Below, piece by piece: positions 1 through 9,528 of a DNA stretch of 13,127 nt; position 1 is the stretch's first letter, and every line of letters begins with the position of its first letter. A model generated the notes under the pieces. It searched no databases and was not told the origin of the DNA. It was given only the letters and a program-made list of their open reading frames with translations. The DNA lies in the NCBI GenBank assembly GCA_004325065.1, contig PITI01000388.1, positions 1-13,127 on the forward strand, given 5' to 3'. The position numbers and the translations under genes are program-made. Origin of the DNA: Hamiltosporidium magnivora (taxonomy: Eukaryota > Microsporidia > Dubosqiidae).

Positions 1-1955
1 TTGATGTCTTCATATATACATTAGAAAGGATACAATTTTTACATTTTTGCAGCAAAAACTTTCGTTTATGGGTTTTACGATCCTGTGCCGGTAGGATGGA
101 AGATTATTAATTTTACGAAAATTGTGAAGTAATTAACTTGGAAGGTGAAATAAGTTTTTTTACAGCGAGAAGAATAAGGAGTTATATAGTTATTTAATAA
201 TAAAGATGATTGTGATATTGATCATTGTGACATAATAATTTAAAAAAAACAAAGATTTAAGTCAGTGAAAACTATTCCAAACACGACAACATTAATATTA
301 CGAACAAGTTCTAATGTTTTGATATGATTGAAGGTGTTTTTTCGCTGTAATGCATCAAGTTTTACACGATGGAGAATTTTACAGAGCATAAAATCGCAAA
401 ATTGAGAAACCTATATGATTTTAAATTAGATTCTTTGGCGAACTTTAACCAATGTTTTTGACCAATATAAATCCTAAAAGCAAATATAAAGATAAAATTC
501 TTGGTAAAATTCTATAGACATATATGCAAGATAACAATAAGAACGAAATTTAGGCTTTTTGGGGTGACTCTGAATATAGGCAAAATGTATTTTACAAATA
601 TGCAGGAGTATTGATTGTTTAATGATAATTTTAGGATAAATTCTGTTCAGACAAATTTAAAAGGTAGCGATTCAACTAAATATTCGAGTTTTTGGGCTAA
701 AAACTAATATCCTGGAAAAAGATATATTAGATGCAAACTTAACTTATAAAAATTTTATAGGTATATCAATGTTCGTAATCTTTCGATTATTATATATTAG
801 AGGGAAATTTTGTGTACAGATGAATTAATTGATAAGCAAACAAAAGATTTCTTCTTTAAATAATTCCAATATCTAACAAATTTTACATGACAATTTATTT
901 TGTAGCGATTCTTTGAGATATACGTATATTATTTATTCTTATTATGAAAGTGTTATATCTAAAAACCCAAGTAAACAGAAACAATCCGTTTTACCAGATT
1001 TACTCACAATTTATATCAAAAGTTGATAACCAGCATTCAAAAATCCCAAAGCCATTAGATGCATGATATTTGATATCATATTAGAATCAAATAGATGGAT
1101 AAAATATTAAGAATTAAATGTAATTTAACTGAAAATTAAAATGTATGAGAGTAATTGGTAGCTACAATAAAAAGAACCCAAATCATTTAAATATAATTCA
1201 ATTTGCATAACAATAGCAATAGATTAATGCTTGAAAAACAACAACATTTGTTGGTATTTAACACGGAATATTTGGCTGGCATTCCCAACAAAAACAATTT
1301 AAGAAAAAAGAAAGAGCAAGGTATCAAAGCCTAATGCCGTTGTAAAAACGCCGATTAAATAGGCGGCGCATAACGAACAGGCCAATACGTTTCAAGCGAT
1401 TTTTTCTCTATAAATAACACGATTACAGAATATAATTTTTTCTCGAGGAATGAAAATATTCGCTATAAATTTTAACTTTGTAAAAAACAAATAACAAAAA
1501 CGACCATTTCACTTGAAATCACTAAAGTCTTTTCTGGATCAACTGCTAAGAGATTTCTGTAAGACAAGATCAAAACCAGTTGCATCCTAATTCGAAAGCG
1601 GGTTTGATATAATGCAGCATTAGGGCCCAAAGAACAAAATAAAGTGGCAGTTCCGGGTACAACAAATACGAAACAGTATAATGATAAGAAAAAAAGAAGT
1701 TTTGATATAGTTTTCTCAGGAAACCATAAAAAATTTCGAAGATCTTGCTAAATATTCTATTATAAAGAACTATGTAGTTTTAAACGCGTTTTTATTTAAG
1801 ATTTATAAATTCGAATAAAGAGCTAAATATTCTAATCAGAGATAATTAATCGAATTTTCGCACCAACTCAGTCTATCGATTTAATTATCTATGCATTCAG
1901 AACTAAATTGTTTCAATGTTGTTAAGGAGATATAGGAGTACTCTATTTGATATGC
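1..1955. other. Non-genic, compositionally patchy region; possible eroded coding or element sequence
   Basis: No intact gene is present; all six frames are broken by stops. G+C is uneven and higher than in the rest of the window. At 1321-1380, 27 of 60 bases are G or C, and 1261-1680 is about one third G+C, which is higher than in the intact gene. On the plus strand, short open stretches occur in changing frames, for example 1197-1331 (containing LEKQQHLLVFNTEYLAGIPN), 1374-1472 and 1608-1748 (containing YNAALGPKEQNKVAVPGTTN), and one near 30-131 (containing FVYGFYDPVPVGWKI). These could be remnants of a gene or transposon, but no conserved motif is recognised, and AT-poor random sequence also gives such stretches. 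The small palindrome TAATGCAGCATTA lies at 1610-1622. Confidence 0.3.
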
Positions 1956-4900
1956 AGTCGATTAAAAAATAATTATGTCATGTTTATTTCAACATATTGT
2001 CTATAAATAGCAACATGGAACTTAAATCAATATGTTTTGTTTTGCTTTAAAATTTAAAAAATGATAAAATACAAAGAATGATGGAAGTTTTAAATCTATA
2101 GATTTTTAATTTCTTGCTAATTTATTTTCAATCTAACTGCAATTTGTTCTTTAATTTGATACATTAAGCATCGGAAATGATATTTTATTTGTATCAAATG
2201 GCGATTCATAAATTTAAATCTTGATAAATATGCTAAAATGATTATGTGAACATAATAAAAAAATACTTTGAGTTATTAATTTCCCTGTTTATATACAAAA
2301 TAATAAAGCTTATATCAGTATGATTCTAGTATCTGATTAATTTTAAAGGAATATATTTTAGACAGTCTGTATATTTTTAGGGCTTTATTTAAACTTATCA
2401 AAATTTCGGATTCACATGTTTTGAAAAAAAAATTATTCTATTTAATGCTCCAAAAAACGTTATCATCATAAACTAATCAGAAAAGGCAAAATCTTTTTTA
2501 AACACCATGGTTTTATAATGCCTAGTTACTTATTTTGGTTCTTTTTTAGCTTAATTCTTGTGAAGGAAAAATGAATTAAAACATATTCTGTTGCGAGCCA
2601 AGGCCCTGTGTCCCAAGCCATTTTTTCTTTTTCCTCTGCCAGTTATAATGTGACAAACCATTTCCATATATACAGCTTTAATCATTTCGTCCTATAATTC
2701 CTACATTTATGATTCATAAGTCATATTTTAAATTCAAACAATGTATTGATTTTTTAGACAGTCTTATTTTCCATTTGTTTCTTCTGATCTGTTGAAATTC
2801 ATAGTAATAGGAGATCTTTACATTGTATCGTGCAGTATATATTCTAACTAATATCTAAAAAAATATTTCTACATCTGCTAATACTAATTTCAAGAAGATG
2901 CTTTATAAAGTAGTCGTTTTCCCTCTCTTATTTAGGATTTATACAAGTCTGATTCGACTTCTTAGTCTCTATCTTTACGATTAACTTACAAGATAATTTC
3001 TTACGGAAATTCTAAGGTACCTTAATACAGATGCAAGCCCAATGATATTAGGTTTCCTCGTGAAACCTCATATAATTACCAGAGTTATCCAAATCAAGTA
3101 TTTTGATTGATAAATGAATGGATTACATTGATATAGAGTTTTATGAAGTTGTGATTTTTCTGTAGTTTTAGTGATCTTTTAAGTTTAGAACTTTAGATAT
3201 TAAGTTTTAGATTAATTTCTGAAAATTTCTGGCAAAATAATAACCCAATCACAATCATAGAAATTCGTGATAGTATATTCTAAAAACAAATTATTTTTAA
3301 TGTAATATATTTAGTTTTAATATAATTACACTTTCATATGCCCAATAGTAGTAATGAATTAGAAACTATCACTTTTAATTAGACTTTTAAATTTTTATTG
3401 ATTCATGTTTGGCTTCGTATTTTACTTCTCCCTCTTTATTGCCGAATATTTGTTTTTTTTTCATCTAAATTTGAAAATATTAAATTATTAAATATTATTT
3501 AAGCAGCTTAGTACTAATAATAATTGCAATGAAAACCATCTTACGTGAAATAATTAGACAAATTTGTTTAATACATTGGTTTTTTAAATTTTTCGAGGAA
3601 ACAAAAAAAATATTAAGTCTTAAATCGTTGTATAGGAATTTTTGAAAATATGAAAAATCTATAAAATAGCAAAATTTTTTTAATTCAACTAGATTTTAAT
3701 ACAGAACTACATCTACAAAGTGAATTGGAGGTATAAATGCTGCAAATTAGGCTTAAGTTTTAGTTTAAAAAATAAGAAGCGAAAAAAAATTCGAACTAAC
3801 TATATTAGCAGTCGTATGACAGATGACAAATGACAAATCTTTTTGTAAGTCATGTTTTTAAAACAAAAAAAGAAGTAATTCATTCACCGTAACAGTGAAA
3901 TTTAAAAATATACACGAAAAATCAAGGTGTCTATCGTAATAATTCATACAAAAAGGCAAAATATTTGCTCAATGTGTAAAAGTTTTTCTTAAATTAATGT
4001 CTGTTGTAAGTCTAAATTGAGAAGGAAATCGTTTTTTTATCTTTTTTAGGTACATATCATATAAACTCCTAAGACTTTTTGAAAGAGATACAGATAGCCT
4101 CGTAAGAAAATTAAAAATTTAGTTACCTAAACATAATTAGTTACCATTGTGTGAATCCTATTTATATGCATACTTTTGCAATGCAAGAGGATGAAGTAGT
4201 ATACCATACTTTAAAAAATTACTTGCCTGTTTAATATATTTCATATAAAATGGCGAGATACTTCATACCTAAAATTCTCTTGTGCTCAAAATGCTCCAAA
4301 AATTCCAGAAATATGTTTATCTTGACAAAAAAGAACAAAAATTTTGTAGAAAAGCGCGCTTCTGGGTTTTATATTAACGATGGAGTAGCCACACTGTCTT
4401 CAATAGGCTCTCAATTTTTGTAACTGAAAAGCTTCGGATGTAAGTTTTATGTGATATCGTTAAGTGAGTTACAATCGTAATATTTAAATTCAAAATAAGT
4501 TAATTTCAGTAGAATAATCTAAAGTCTGCAGTATATATATGAATTTGATATCTATTTAACTATGTTATCCTCTTCAGGGATATGCTTCTTTATTCTACCT
4601 TTGCTTTGTTATAATTAAAGTGTATTTTATAGTCAAAAATCTGTCTATTTTCGATTTAGGATATTATTAAAGTCAATCCATCTAAAGCACAAGGTTGGAA
4701 TTATATGGAGTTTACTTAAAGATTTTTTTTTGATGGTATTTTCGTATCTTAATAATATAGGGTTTTCTTGTTATTCAGGTTTGTCTTATCACATAATCTT
4801 CATCTCTTTTTTTCAGATTTTGCTTCGCATTTGGTTTTGAACTGAGTATTTTTCGTCCAAAAAAGTGATGATTACAATTTGATTTTATGTAAAATTTTAT

Positions 4901-5030
4901 ATATGTATTCCTCTACTTTCTATAGATATTTATATTTTTCTTTGATACATATAATGATATTTTGTAATGCCTACGTTCAAGTTTAATATTTAAGTAAATT
5001 TCTATAATCATAAAAATAAGCACTTTCAAA
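1956..5030. other. AT-rich intergenic sequence, no gene seen
   Basis: About 3 kb with dense stops in all frames and no reading frame of convincing length or composition. I saw no tRNA with both A and B boxes, no rRNA segment, no tandem array and no terminal inverted repeats. The only outlier is a GC-rich islet at 2591-2620 (19 of 30 bases), which is followed by a T run. Three close copies of ATGACA occur near 3815-3836. Confidence 0.6.
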
Positions 5031-5480
5031 AAAAGTCTTCCTACCTCAATTTCATGATTTTAACTATTTAAAGCAAATATTCAAACTAAATGCAATTTAA
5101 TTGAAACAATACTTTTTAAATTTCACTTTAAAAGAAATATATTTAGTAAAATACCATGATTTTTACATATGTTTCCATTCTGAGACTTTTCTAATCTCAT
5201 ATGCTTATTTCAAAAATCCTTCAACCAGAAATACTCTAAATTTATCTTTAAATACATGACTTATATCTACTCAAGAATATTGGAAATAACCTCAAACCAT
5301 TTCATTATAAATCCATGTGTAGATATATCAAATCAAACAAAAATATAATTTGAATATAAAAATTAATGGTATACAATATTAAAACTAAATTTTTTCAGTA
5401 AAACATTAATCATGAAAAACTTAAAACAATACCGCAAAAAAATATTAAAAACGGTAATATAATAGAAACAGTAAACTTTC
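5031..5480. other. Downstream flank of the gene with C-over-G strand bias
   Basis: This stretch holds no intact gene. From about 5041 to 5330 the plus strand has clearly more C than G, the same bias as in the neighbouring minus-strand gene. A minus-strand frame here gives short open pieces, such as VDISHVFKDKFRVFLVEGFL, broken by TAA codons. It may be an eroded coding remnant or an extended downstream flank; the evidence is weak. Confidence 0.3.
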
Positions 5481-5533
5481 TAAAAATAAATAAAAAGAAA
5501 TAAAAATAAATAAAGAATAAATAAAAAAATTAT
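5481..5533 (-). terminator. T-rich tract just after the stop codon, possible 3' end region
   Basis: The plus strand of 5481-5528 is an imperfect TAAA-type simple repeat with almost no C or G. Read on the strand of the gene it is a run of TTTA and TTTTTA units beginning a few bases after the TAA stop. AATAAT at 5534-5529 on the minus strand overlaps the last base of the stop and could serve as a polyadenylation hexamer variant, but such hexamers are frequent by chance here. A role in transcript 3' ends is an inference; a neutral simple repeat is equally possible. Confidence 0.25.
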
Positions 5534-8233
5534 TTAAATCGCTTCATTAATTATTTCATTCATATATTCATATTCTTCTCCTTTCGCATAAATCGAGGAT
5601 GCCCATTCCTTAAGCTTAATTTTATCACAAATATTATTTGTCCACATTAAAATGATATTTCCTATTTGAGTAGGAACATCTGATAATTTCAAAAGATTGA
5701 GATCAAATGTATTTGTTCCTGAATTTAAAAGATTCATTAGATTTATTTTTGAAAGAAGCGGGTAAAATTCATTTGGAATATTTAATATTTTAAGCATAGA
5801 AATTGCACTATTTAAAGATTTTAAATAAATCAGAGCATGAAGAGAACAGGAAAGAAGAATTTGTGAATTTTTGTCATTTTTTTTGGATGTTCTTTTACAT
5901 TCAAATGTCAATAAATAAGAAAATTGTGATTCATAAAGATGCATGGATTTGTAATCCAAAATAAAAAATAGAAGAAATTTTTCCCAATCAGTAGCATTCT
6001 CAAAATATTTAAGAAACATTTCATTGTTTTTCTTTTTGAAAGAATAAAGAATTTTTATTGCCAATGAATTTGAAACAGCTAAAGGACGAGATTCTAAGAA
6101 ATCATCAACAGAATTTGAATTTCTAAATCCTGAAAGATTTGATTTTGACTTTTTTTCCGGTATTTCACTTTCTTGAACTCCATTATAAAAACCAATCAAA
6201 TCTTCTATTTCATTCGTACAAATTCCACCAATCACATTTGCTAAAATATCTTCTATATTATCTCCAACAACCATCCTACATTTAAGATAATCACACCATC
6301 TTCTAATACTCTTTACATTAGTAATTTCCAATTTATAATAATCTGTATCAAATCCATTTAAATGTCCTTTTATGGTTAATTTAGCATACATTTCATATAT
6401 TTCATCACAAGGAACAAAATTTATAAAAAAAGTTTCATTCCTTCGATTCGTTGAAACATCGATAAAATAAAAATCTAAAATATTATTATAAATCGATATA
6501 ATAAGAATATTAATTTCATCAATCTTAGATATTAAATGATCATCATTGTTCTCAATTATGTTATTTGAACACTTTTCTAAGTCTTCTATTTCAACAATAT
6601 TGTTTAAAACTTTATTTGACAAATTTATTATATATTTATTGAAATATTCTTTCCTTTCAGTTATAAATCGACAAAATTCAATGCATTCTTTAGTTCCTCT
6701 TTCCAAATATTTCAAACCTTCCAATGGAAACAAAAAAATCAAAGAAAAAATTTCATTTAAAAAAATAGAAAATTCTTTAAAAGAAAAAATCGAAACAAAA
6801 TTAAAAATTTCCTTTTGTGGATACGAGAGTATCAAATTCATAAAAGATACATCATAAAGTAACGGTTCAAGAATAGAACTTTTAAAATTTGAAAGTTTAC
6901 AACACAATTCTATAAACATGCCAATCAGCCGAGCATCTTTTAAAAATGTATTTTTCAATCCCGAAGTAAAAGAAAAAGGTTTCTTAGAAAAAAACGGAAT
7001 CAAACTCTGAATTTCACATTTCAATAAAATTTTTAAAGAATTAAAAACTGAATTTGGATTTGAAGAAGAGAGACCAATAAAAGAAACAAACGCAATTCTT
7101 TTAAAAATTTCATAATCCAAATCCTCATACTCAGTAATACAGACATAACATAGTCTTAGAAACCCTTCTTCTTCCTCTTCACAAATTCCTTCTTTTAAAC
7201 AATATTCCACACATTTTATCCAATTTTCAATTTCTTCTTTTTCTTTAAAGAAACTCAAAAATATAAAAATCATATTTTTAATTTCAAAATCTATTTTTGT
7301 AAAAATAAATTCAACCAAAATATTTATGTACCGAAGAAAATACAAATTACATTTTCCAAAAGATTTTTCTAAAATTTTATTTGAAACTTCTAAAAGAATT
7401 AAAATATATTTTTTATCTGTCGGTTGTATTTTCTTAGAATCGTAAATACTTAATTTACTTAAAGATTGTACAGCAGAAAATAATTGAGAAAAAGTATTTG
7501 AAGTCTTCAAACATGAAAAACATTGTATTGCACTTTCTTCATCCAAAACTAATGTAGATAGCATTTCATAGAATTCTATAGAAGAATCACCACCAGAAGT
7601 AAAATATGACAAATCTTTGATATTTGCTACTTTGTTCAAAAAACTAAAAATTTTATAAAAAAATTTATTTTCTTTTTCTTGAGAATTTTTTTTTAAAAAA
7701 TAAATTACATATTTACTAATGAAAGTAGAAATATAAGTAAGAAACATTTCAAACAAAATCACATTTTCTTCATTCATTTTCATAACCACTAAACTATAAA
7801 CAGTGGAAGTTGTAAATTTAGAAGGTTCTAACGTACATCCACATTCTCCAATATGTACAAATAATAATAAAGACATATTAAATACCACGGAATTTATTGT
7901 GTCACTATTTTCTAAATAATTTATTATTTTTTTTATAAATGAATGATCATTTTTTAAATAAAAATAAAATATTTTTATAAATTCGTTGTGACTCATTGGT
8001 TTTTCTGATTTGGAAATTGTGTCTTGTAAAGTAAAATTGGTAGTATAAAATGTAAATATTGTTTCTATCAATGAAGATGGAATATCAATTGTATTTTGTA
8101 TTAAAGAAATCACTTTCAATGTTTTTTGTGTGTCCTGAGAAATATTTGACTGTAAAAAAGATAAATCTTCATTTGAAATACTTTTTGAAATTTTTATTTT
8201 TGAAAGAATATTTTTTAAATTTTCTGAAATCAT
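5534..8233 (-). CDS. Hypothetical 899-residue protein, probably an alpha-helical repeat (solenoid-like) protein
   Basis: Function is not recognised. The reading frame is intact, uninterrupted and ends in TAA. The start is well fixed: an in-frame TGA (8243-8245) lies only four codons upstream of the ATG, and CCC lies between them. The predicted protein is almost entirely amphipathic helix-like, with alternating Leu/Ile/Phe and Lys/Glu/Asn, as in HEAT/ARM-like or nucleoporin/karyopherin-like scaffolds. Very hydrophobic stretches at about residues 115-127, 157-180, 320-329 and 475-505 could be buried helices or membrane segments; I favour buried helices because Phe and Ile are inflated by AT bias. 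An acidic run (EEEEE) is at 352-356. A less helical, possibly beta-containing stretch at about 586-640 includes FVPCDEIYEMYAKLTIKG. A polar Ser/Lys/Asn-rich linker lies at about 686-716. No signal peptide, zinc-finger pattern, kinase, helicase or nuclease motif was seen. Cys pairs (CGC, CFSC, CYVC) are scattered without metal-site spacing. That it is coding is near certain; the solenoid fold is an inference. Confidence 0.93.
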   Translation of the reverse strand: MISENLKNILSKIKISKSISNEDLSFLQSNISQDTQKTLKVISLIQNTIDIPSSLIETIFTFYTTNFTLQDTISKSEKPMSHNEFIKIFYFYLKNDHSFIKKIINYLENSDTINSVVFNMSLLLFVHIGECGCTLEPSKFTTSTVYSLVVMKMNEENVILFEMFLTYISTFISKYVIYFLKKNSQEKENKFFYKIFSFLNKVANIKDLSYFTSGGDSSIEFYEMLSTLVLDEESAIQCFSCLKTSNTFSQLFSAVQSLSKLSIYDSKKIQPTDKKYILILLEVSNKILEKSFGKCNLYFLRYINILVEFIFTKIDFEIKNMIFIFLSFFKEKEEIENWIKCVEYCLKEGICEEEEEGFLRLCYVCITEYEDLDYEIFKRIAFVSFIGLSSSNPNSVFNSLKILLKCEIQSLIPFFSKKPFSFTSGLKNTFLKDARLIGMFIELCCKLSNFKSSILEPLLYDVSFMNLILSYPQKEIFNFVSIFSFKEFSIFLNEIFSLIFLFPLEGLKYLERGTKECIEFCRFITERKEYFNKYIINLSNKVLNNIVEIEDLEKCSNNIIENNDDHLISKIDEINILIISIYNNILDFYFIDVSTNRRNETFFINFVPCDEIYEMYAKLTIKGHLNGFDTDYYKLEITNVKSIRRWCDYLKCRMVVGDNIEDILANVIGGICTNEIEDLIGFYNGVQESEIPEKKSKSNLSGFRNSNSVDDFLESRPLAVSNSLAIKILYSFKKKNNEMFLKYFENATDWEKFLLFFILDYKSMHLYESQFSYLLTFECKRTSKKNDKNSQILLSCSLHALIYLKSLNSAISMLKILNIPNEFYPLLSKINLMNLLNSGTNTFDLNLLKLSDVPTQIGNIILMWTNNICDKIKLKEWASSIYAKGEEYEYMNEIINEAI

Positions 8234-8238
8234 TTTAA

Positions 8239-8245
8239 GGGTTCA
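8239..8245 (-). promoter_or_regulatory. CCC initiation motif next to the start codon, with upstream in-frame stop
   Basis: On the minus strand the bases before the start read TGAACCCTTAAA followed by ATG. CCC occupies 8241-8239 and is separated from the ATG by TTAAA. In several microsporidia a CCC- or GGG-type motif within a few bases of the start codon is a known signal associated with transcription initiation, and mRNAs there have very short 5' leaders. The upstream sequence here is nearly all A and T, so a C triplet at this exact spot stands out. The role is inferred from position and family knowledge only. The adjacent in-frame TGA excludes an N-terminal extension. Confidence 0.55.
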
Positions 8246-8397
8246 AAGCAAAATACTGTAAATTAAAGAATGAAATATAAAAAAAAATTTATTTATTTTA
8301 AAGAAATAGAAAAATAAGAATTATTAATAAAATATAAGGAATGATTTATATTATCAGAGATAATTCTAAGGTTTAGATATCACTTTTAAAGTTTTCG

Positions 8398-8590
8398 TAT
8401 TTTTTTATATTTTTTTATATTTTTTTATATTTTTTTATATTTTTTATAGATTCTTCTATATTTTTTTTATTTTTTTTAAATTTTTATATTTTTTATAGAT
8501 TCTTTTATATTTTTTTTAGATTTTTATATTTTTTTTTTAAATTTCAAATATATTTTTTAAATATTTTTTTTATATATTTTTTTACATTTT
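8398..8590. repeat. T-rich low-complexity tract with 10-bp tandem repeat
   Basis: The unit TTTTTTATAT occurs in four perfect copies at 8401-8440, with partial units on each side (about 8398-8445). It is followed to about 8590 by degenerate T-rich sequence. There a longer unit beginning ATAGATTCTT is seen at 8446 and again, with changes, at 8495, 49 bp later. The tract ends about 165 bp upstream of the start of the 899-residue gene, so on that gene's strand it is a long A-rich element. It could act as a nucleosome-excluding promoter element or be a simple slippage product. Confidence 0.85.
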
Positions 8591-8631
8591 TTATGGATTA
8601 TGAAAGAAGTCATTGCTATTTATCTGTTTAA

Positions 8632-8667
8632 TTTATTTCTAAGATAAACAATCTCGTTAGAAATAAA
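8632..8667. repeat. 11-bp inverted repeat, hairpin-capable
   Basis: TTTATTTCTAA (8632-8642) is followed after 14 bases by its exact reverse complement TTAGAAATAAA (8657-8667). It lies about 400 bp upstream of the start of the 899-residue gene. My rough expectation is one or two such stems by chance in a window of this length and composition. Confidence 0.4.
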
Positions 8668-9096
8668 AATATATTTGATTTAATTCTCTGATAAATTATT
8701 TTTATGTAATAAAATTCTGGGTTAACATATTTTCTCTCGTTTAACTAATTTCTTCCTCTGATCAATTAAATATTTTAAATAAATTAATTAAAAAATACGT
8801 TTTTTTTATTTTACCAGTTTTTATTCATACGTCTATTATAGGAATATTTTAATATTTATTTTCAAGAATAAAAACTTAAAAAAACCTTTTTTTTTAAAGT
8901 AAAAAAAAATTAATATTTAAAAGTTTTCCAAGCATTTTTTTATAAAAATACTTTAATATAAATATGAGACAGTGATTAGTATTATAAAACAGAAAATGTA
9001 GTAAAAACAATAAAATATATATTTGACATGACTGTTAATAAAGTGGCTAACAATATCCTTTCATTACTTATATTTCATTTTTAAAAAATAATTAAT

Positions 9097-9138
9097 GAAT
9101 TTCAAAATGAAATTCCGATAGATTTTAGTTAAAATCTA
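9097..9138. repeat. Two adjacent short inverted repeats
   Basis: GAATTTC (9097-9103) and GAAATTC (9109-9115) form a 7-bp stem with a 5-base loop. Immediately after, TAGATTTTA (9119-9127) and TAAAATCTA (9130-9138) form a 9-bp palindrome with a 2-base centre. Arms of this size are expected occasionally in sequence this rich in A and T, so function is not implied. Confidence 0.4.
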
Positions 9139-9336
9139 AAGTTTAATTTTTAAAATTTGAGATTTTCATTTGTTAATTAAATAATCCGTTATGAACAATA
9201 TATTTGAAAATCATAAATTCTTTAAAAATAATTTGATGTTTATCTCTTTAAGTATTTAATTTTGATTTCTGTTTTTAAAGTTTTTTAAGAAAATATATTG
9301 ATTGGTGTGGTATGGAGATTAAACTATATTAAAGAT

Positions 9337-9528
9337 AGGAAATATTACAAATAAAATATACTTAAGAAATCTAATAATTGTGATAAATTAGTAGAAATAT
9401 AGGAAATATTACAAATAAAATATATTTAAGAAATCTAATAATTCTGATAAATTAGTAGAAATATAGGAAATATTACAAATAAAATATATTTAAGAAATCT
9501 AATAATTCTGATAAATTAGTAGAAATAT
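9337..9528. repeat. 64-bp tandem repeat, three copies
   Basis: Units start at 9337, 9401 and 9465 with AGGAAATATT and end with GTAGAAATAT. The second and third units are identical over 64 bp. The first differs at two positions: C for T in the TATACTTAAG part and G for C in the AATTGTGAT part. The 10-mer ATATTAAAGA occurs at both edges of the array (9326-9335 and 9525-9534). No open reading frame runs through it, and the unit is not a multiple of three. The identity of two units suggests recent expansion. Confidence 0.95.

Larger units (their letters stand above)
8591..9336. other. AT-rich intergenic sequence with inverted repeats
   Basis: No reading frame or RNA gene is supported. The stretch contains the inverted repeats described separately (8632-8667, 9097-9138) and many A or T homopolymer runs of six to eight bases. 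Confidence 0.6.

Noticed and set aside
1580..1610. AATTCGAAAGC as a possible tRNA B box
   Set aside because: The flanking bases do not form a T stem and no A box lies upstream.
1027..1947. 307-codon plus-strand frame open if TAA and TAG are read as glutamine and only TGA as stop (ciliate-type code)
   Set aside because: It contains about 17 TAA/TAG codons, close to random expectation. TGA-free runs of this length are expected once or twice over six frames at this composition. The intact gene reads perfectly in the standard code and itself ends in TAA.
2940..2970. AAGTC...GACTT with GATTCGACTT, resembling a tRNA T-arm
   Set aside because: The loop is six bases with the wrong placement, and there is no acceptor, anticodon arm or A box at tRNA distance.
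6546..6857. 103-codon open frame on the plus strand
   Set aside because: It lies wholly inside the intact 899-residue gene on the other strand and is a shadow of it; it has no CCC/GGG motif of its own.
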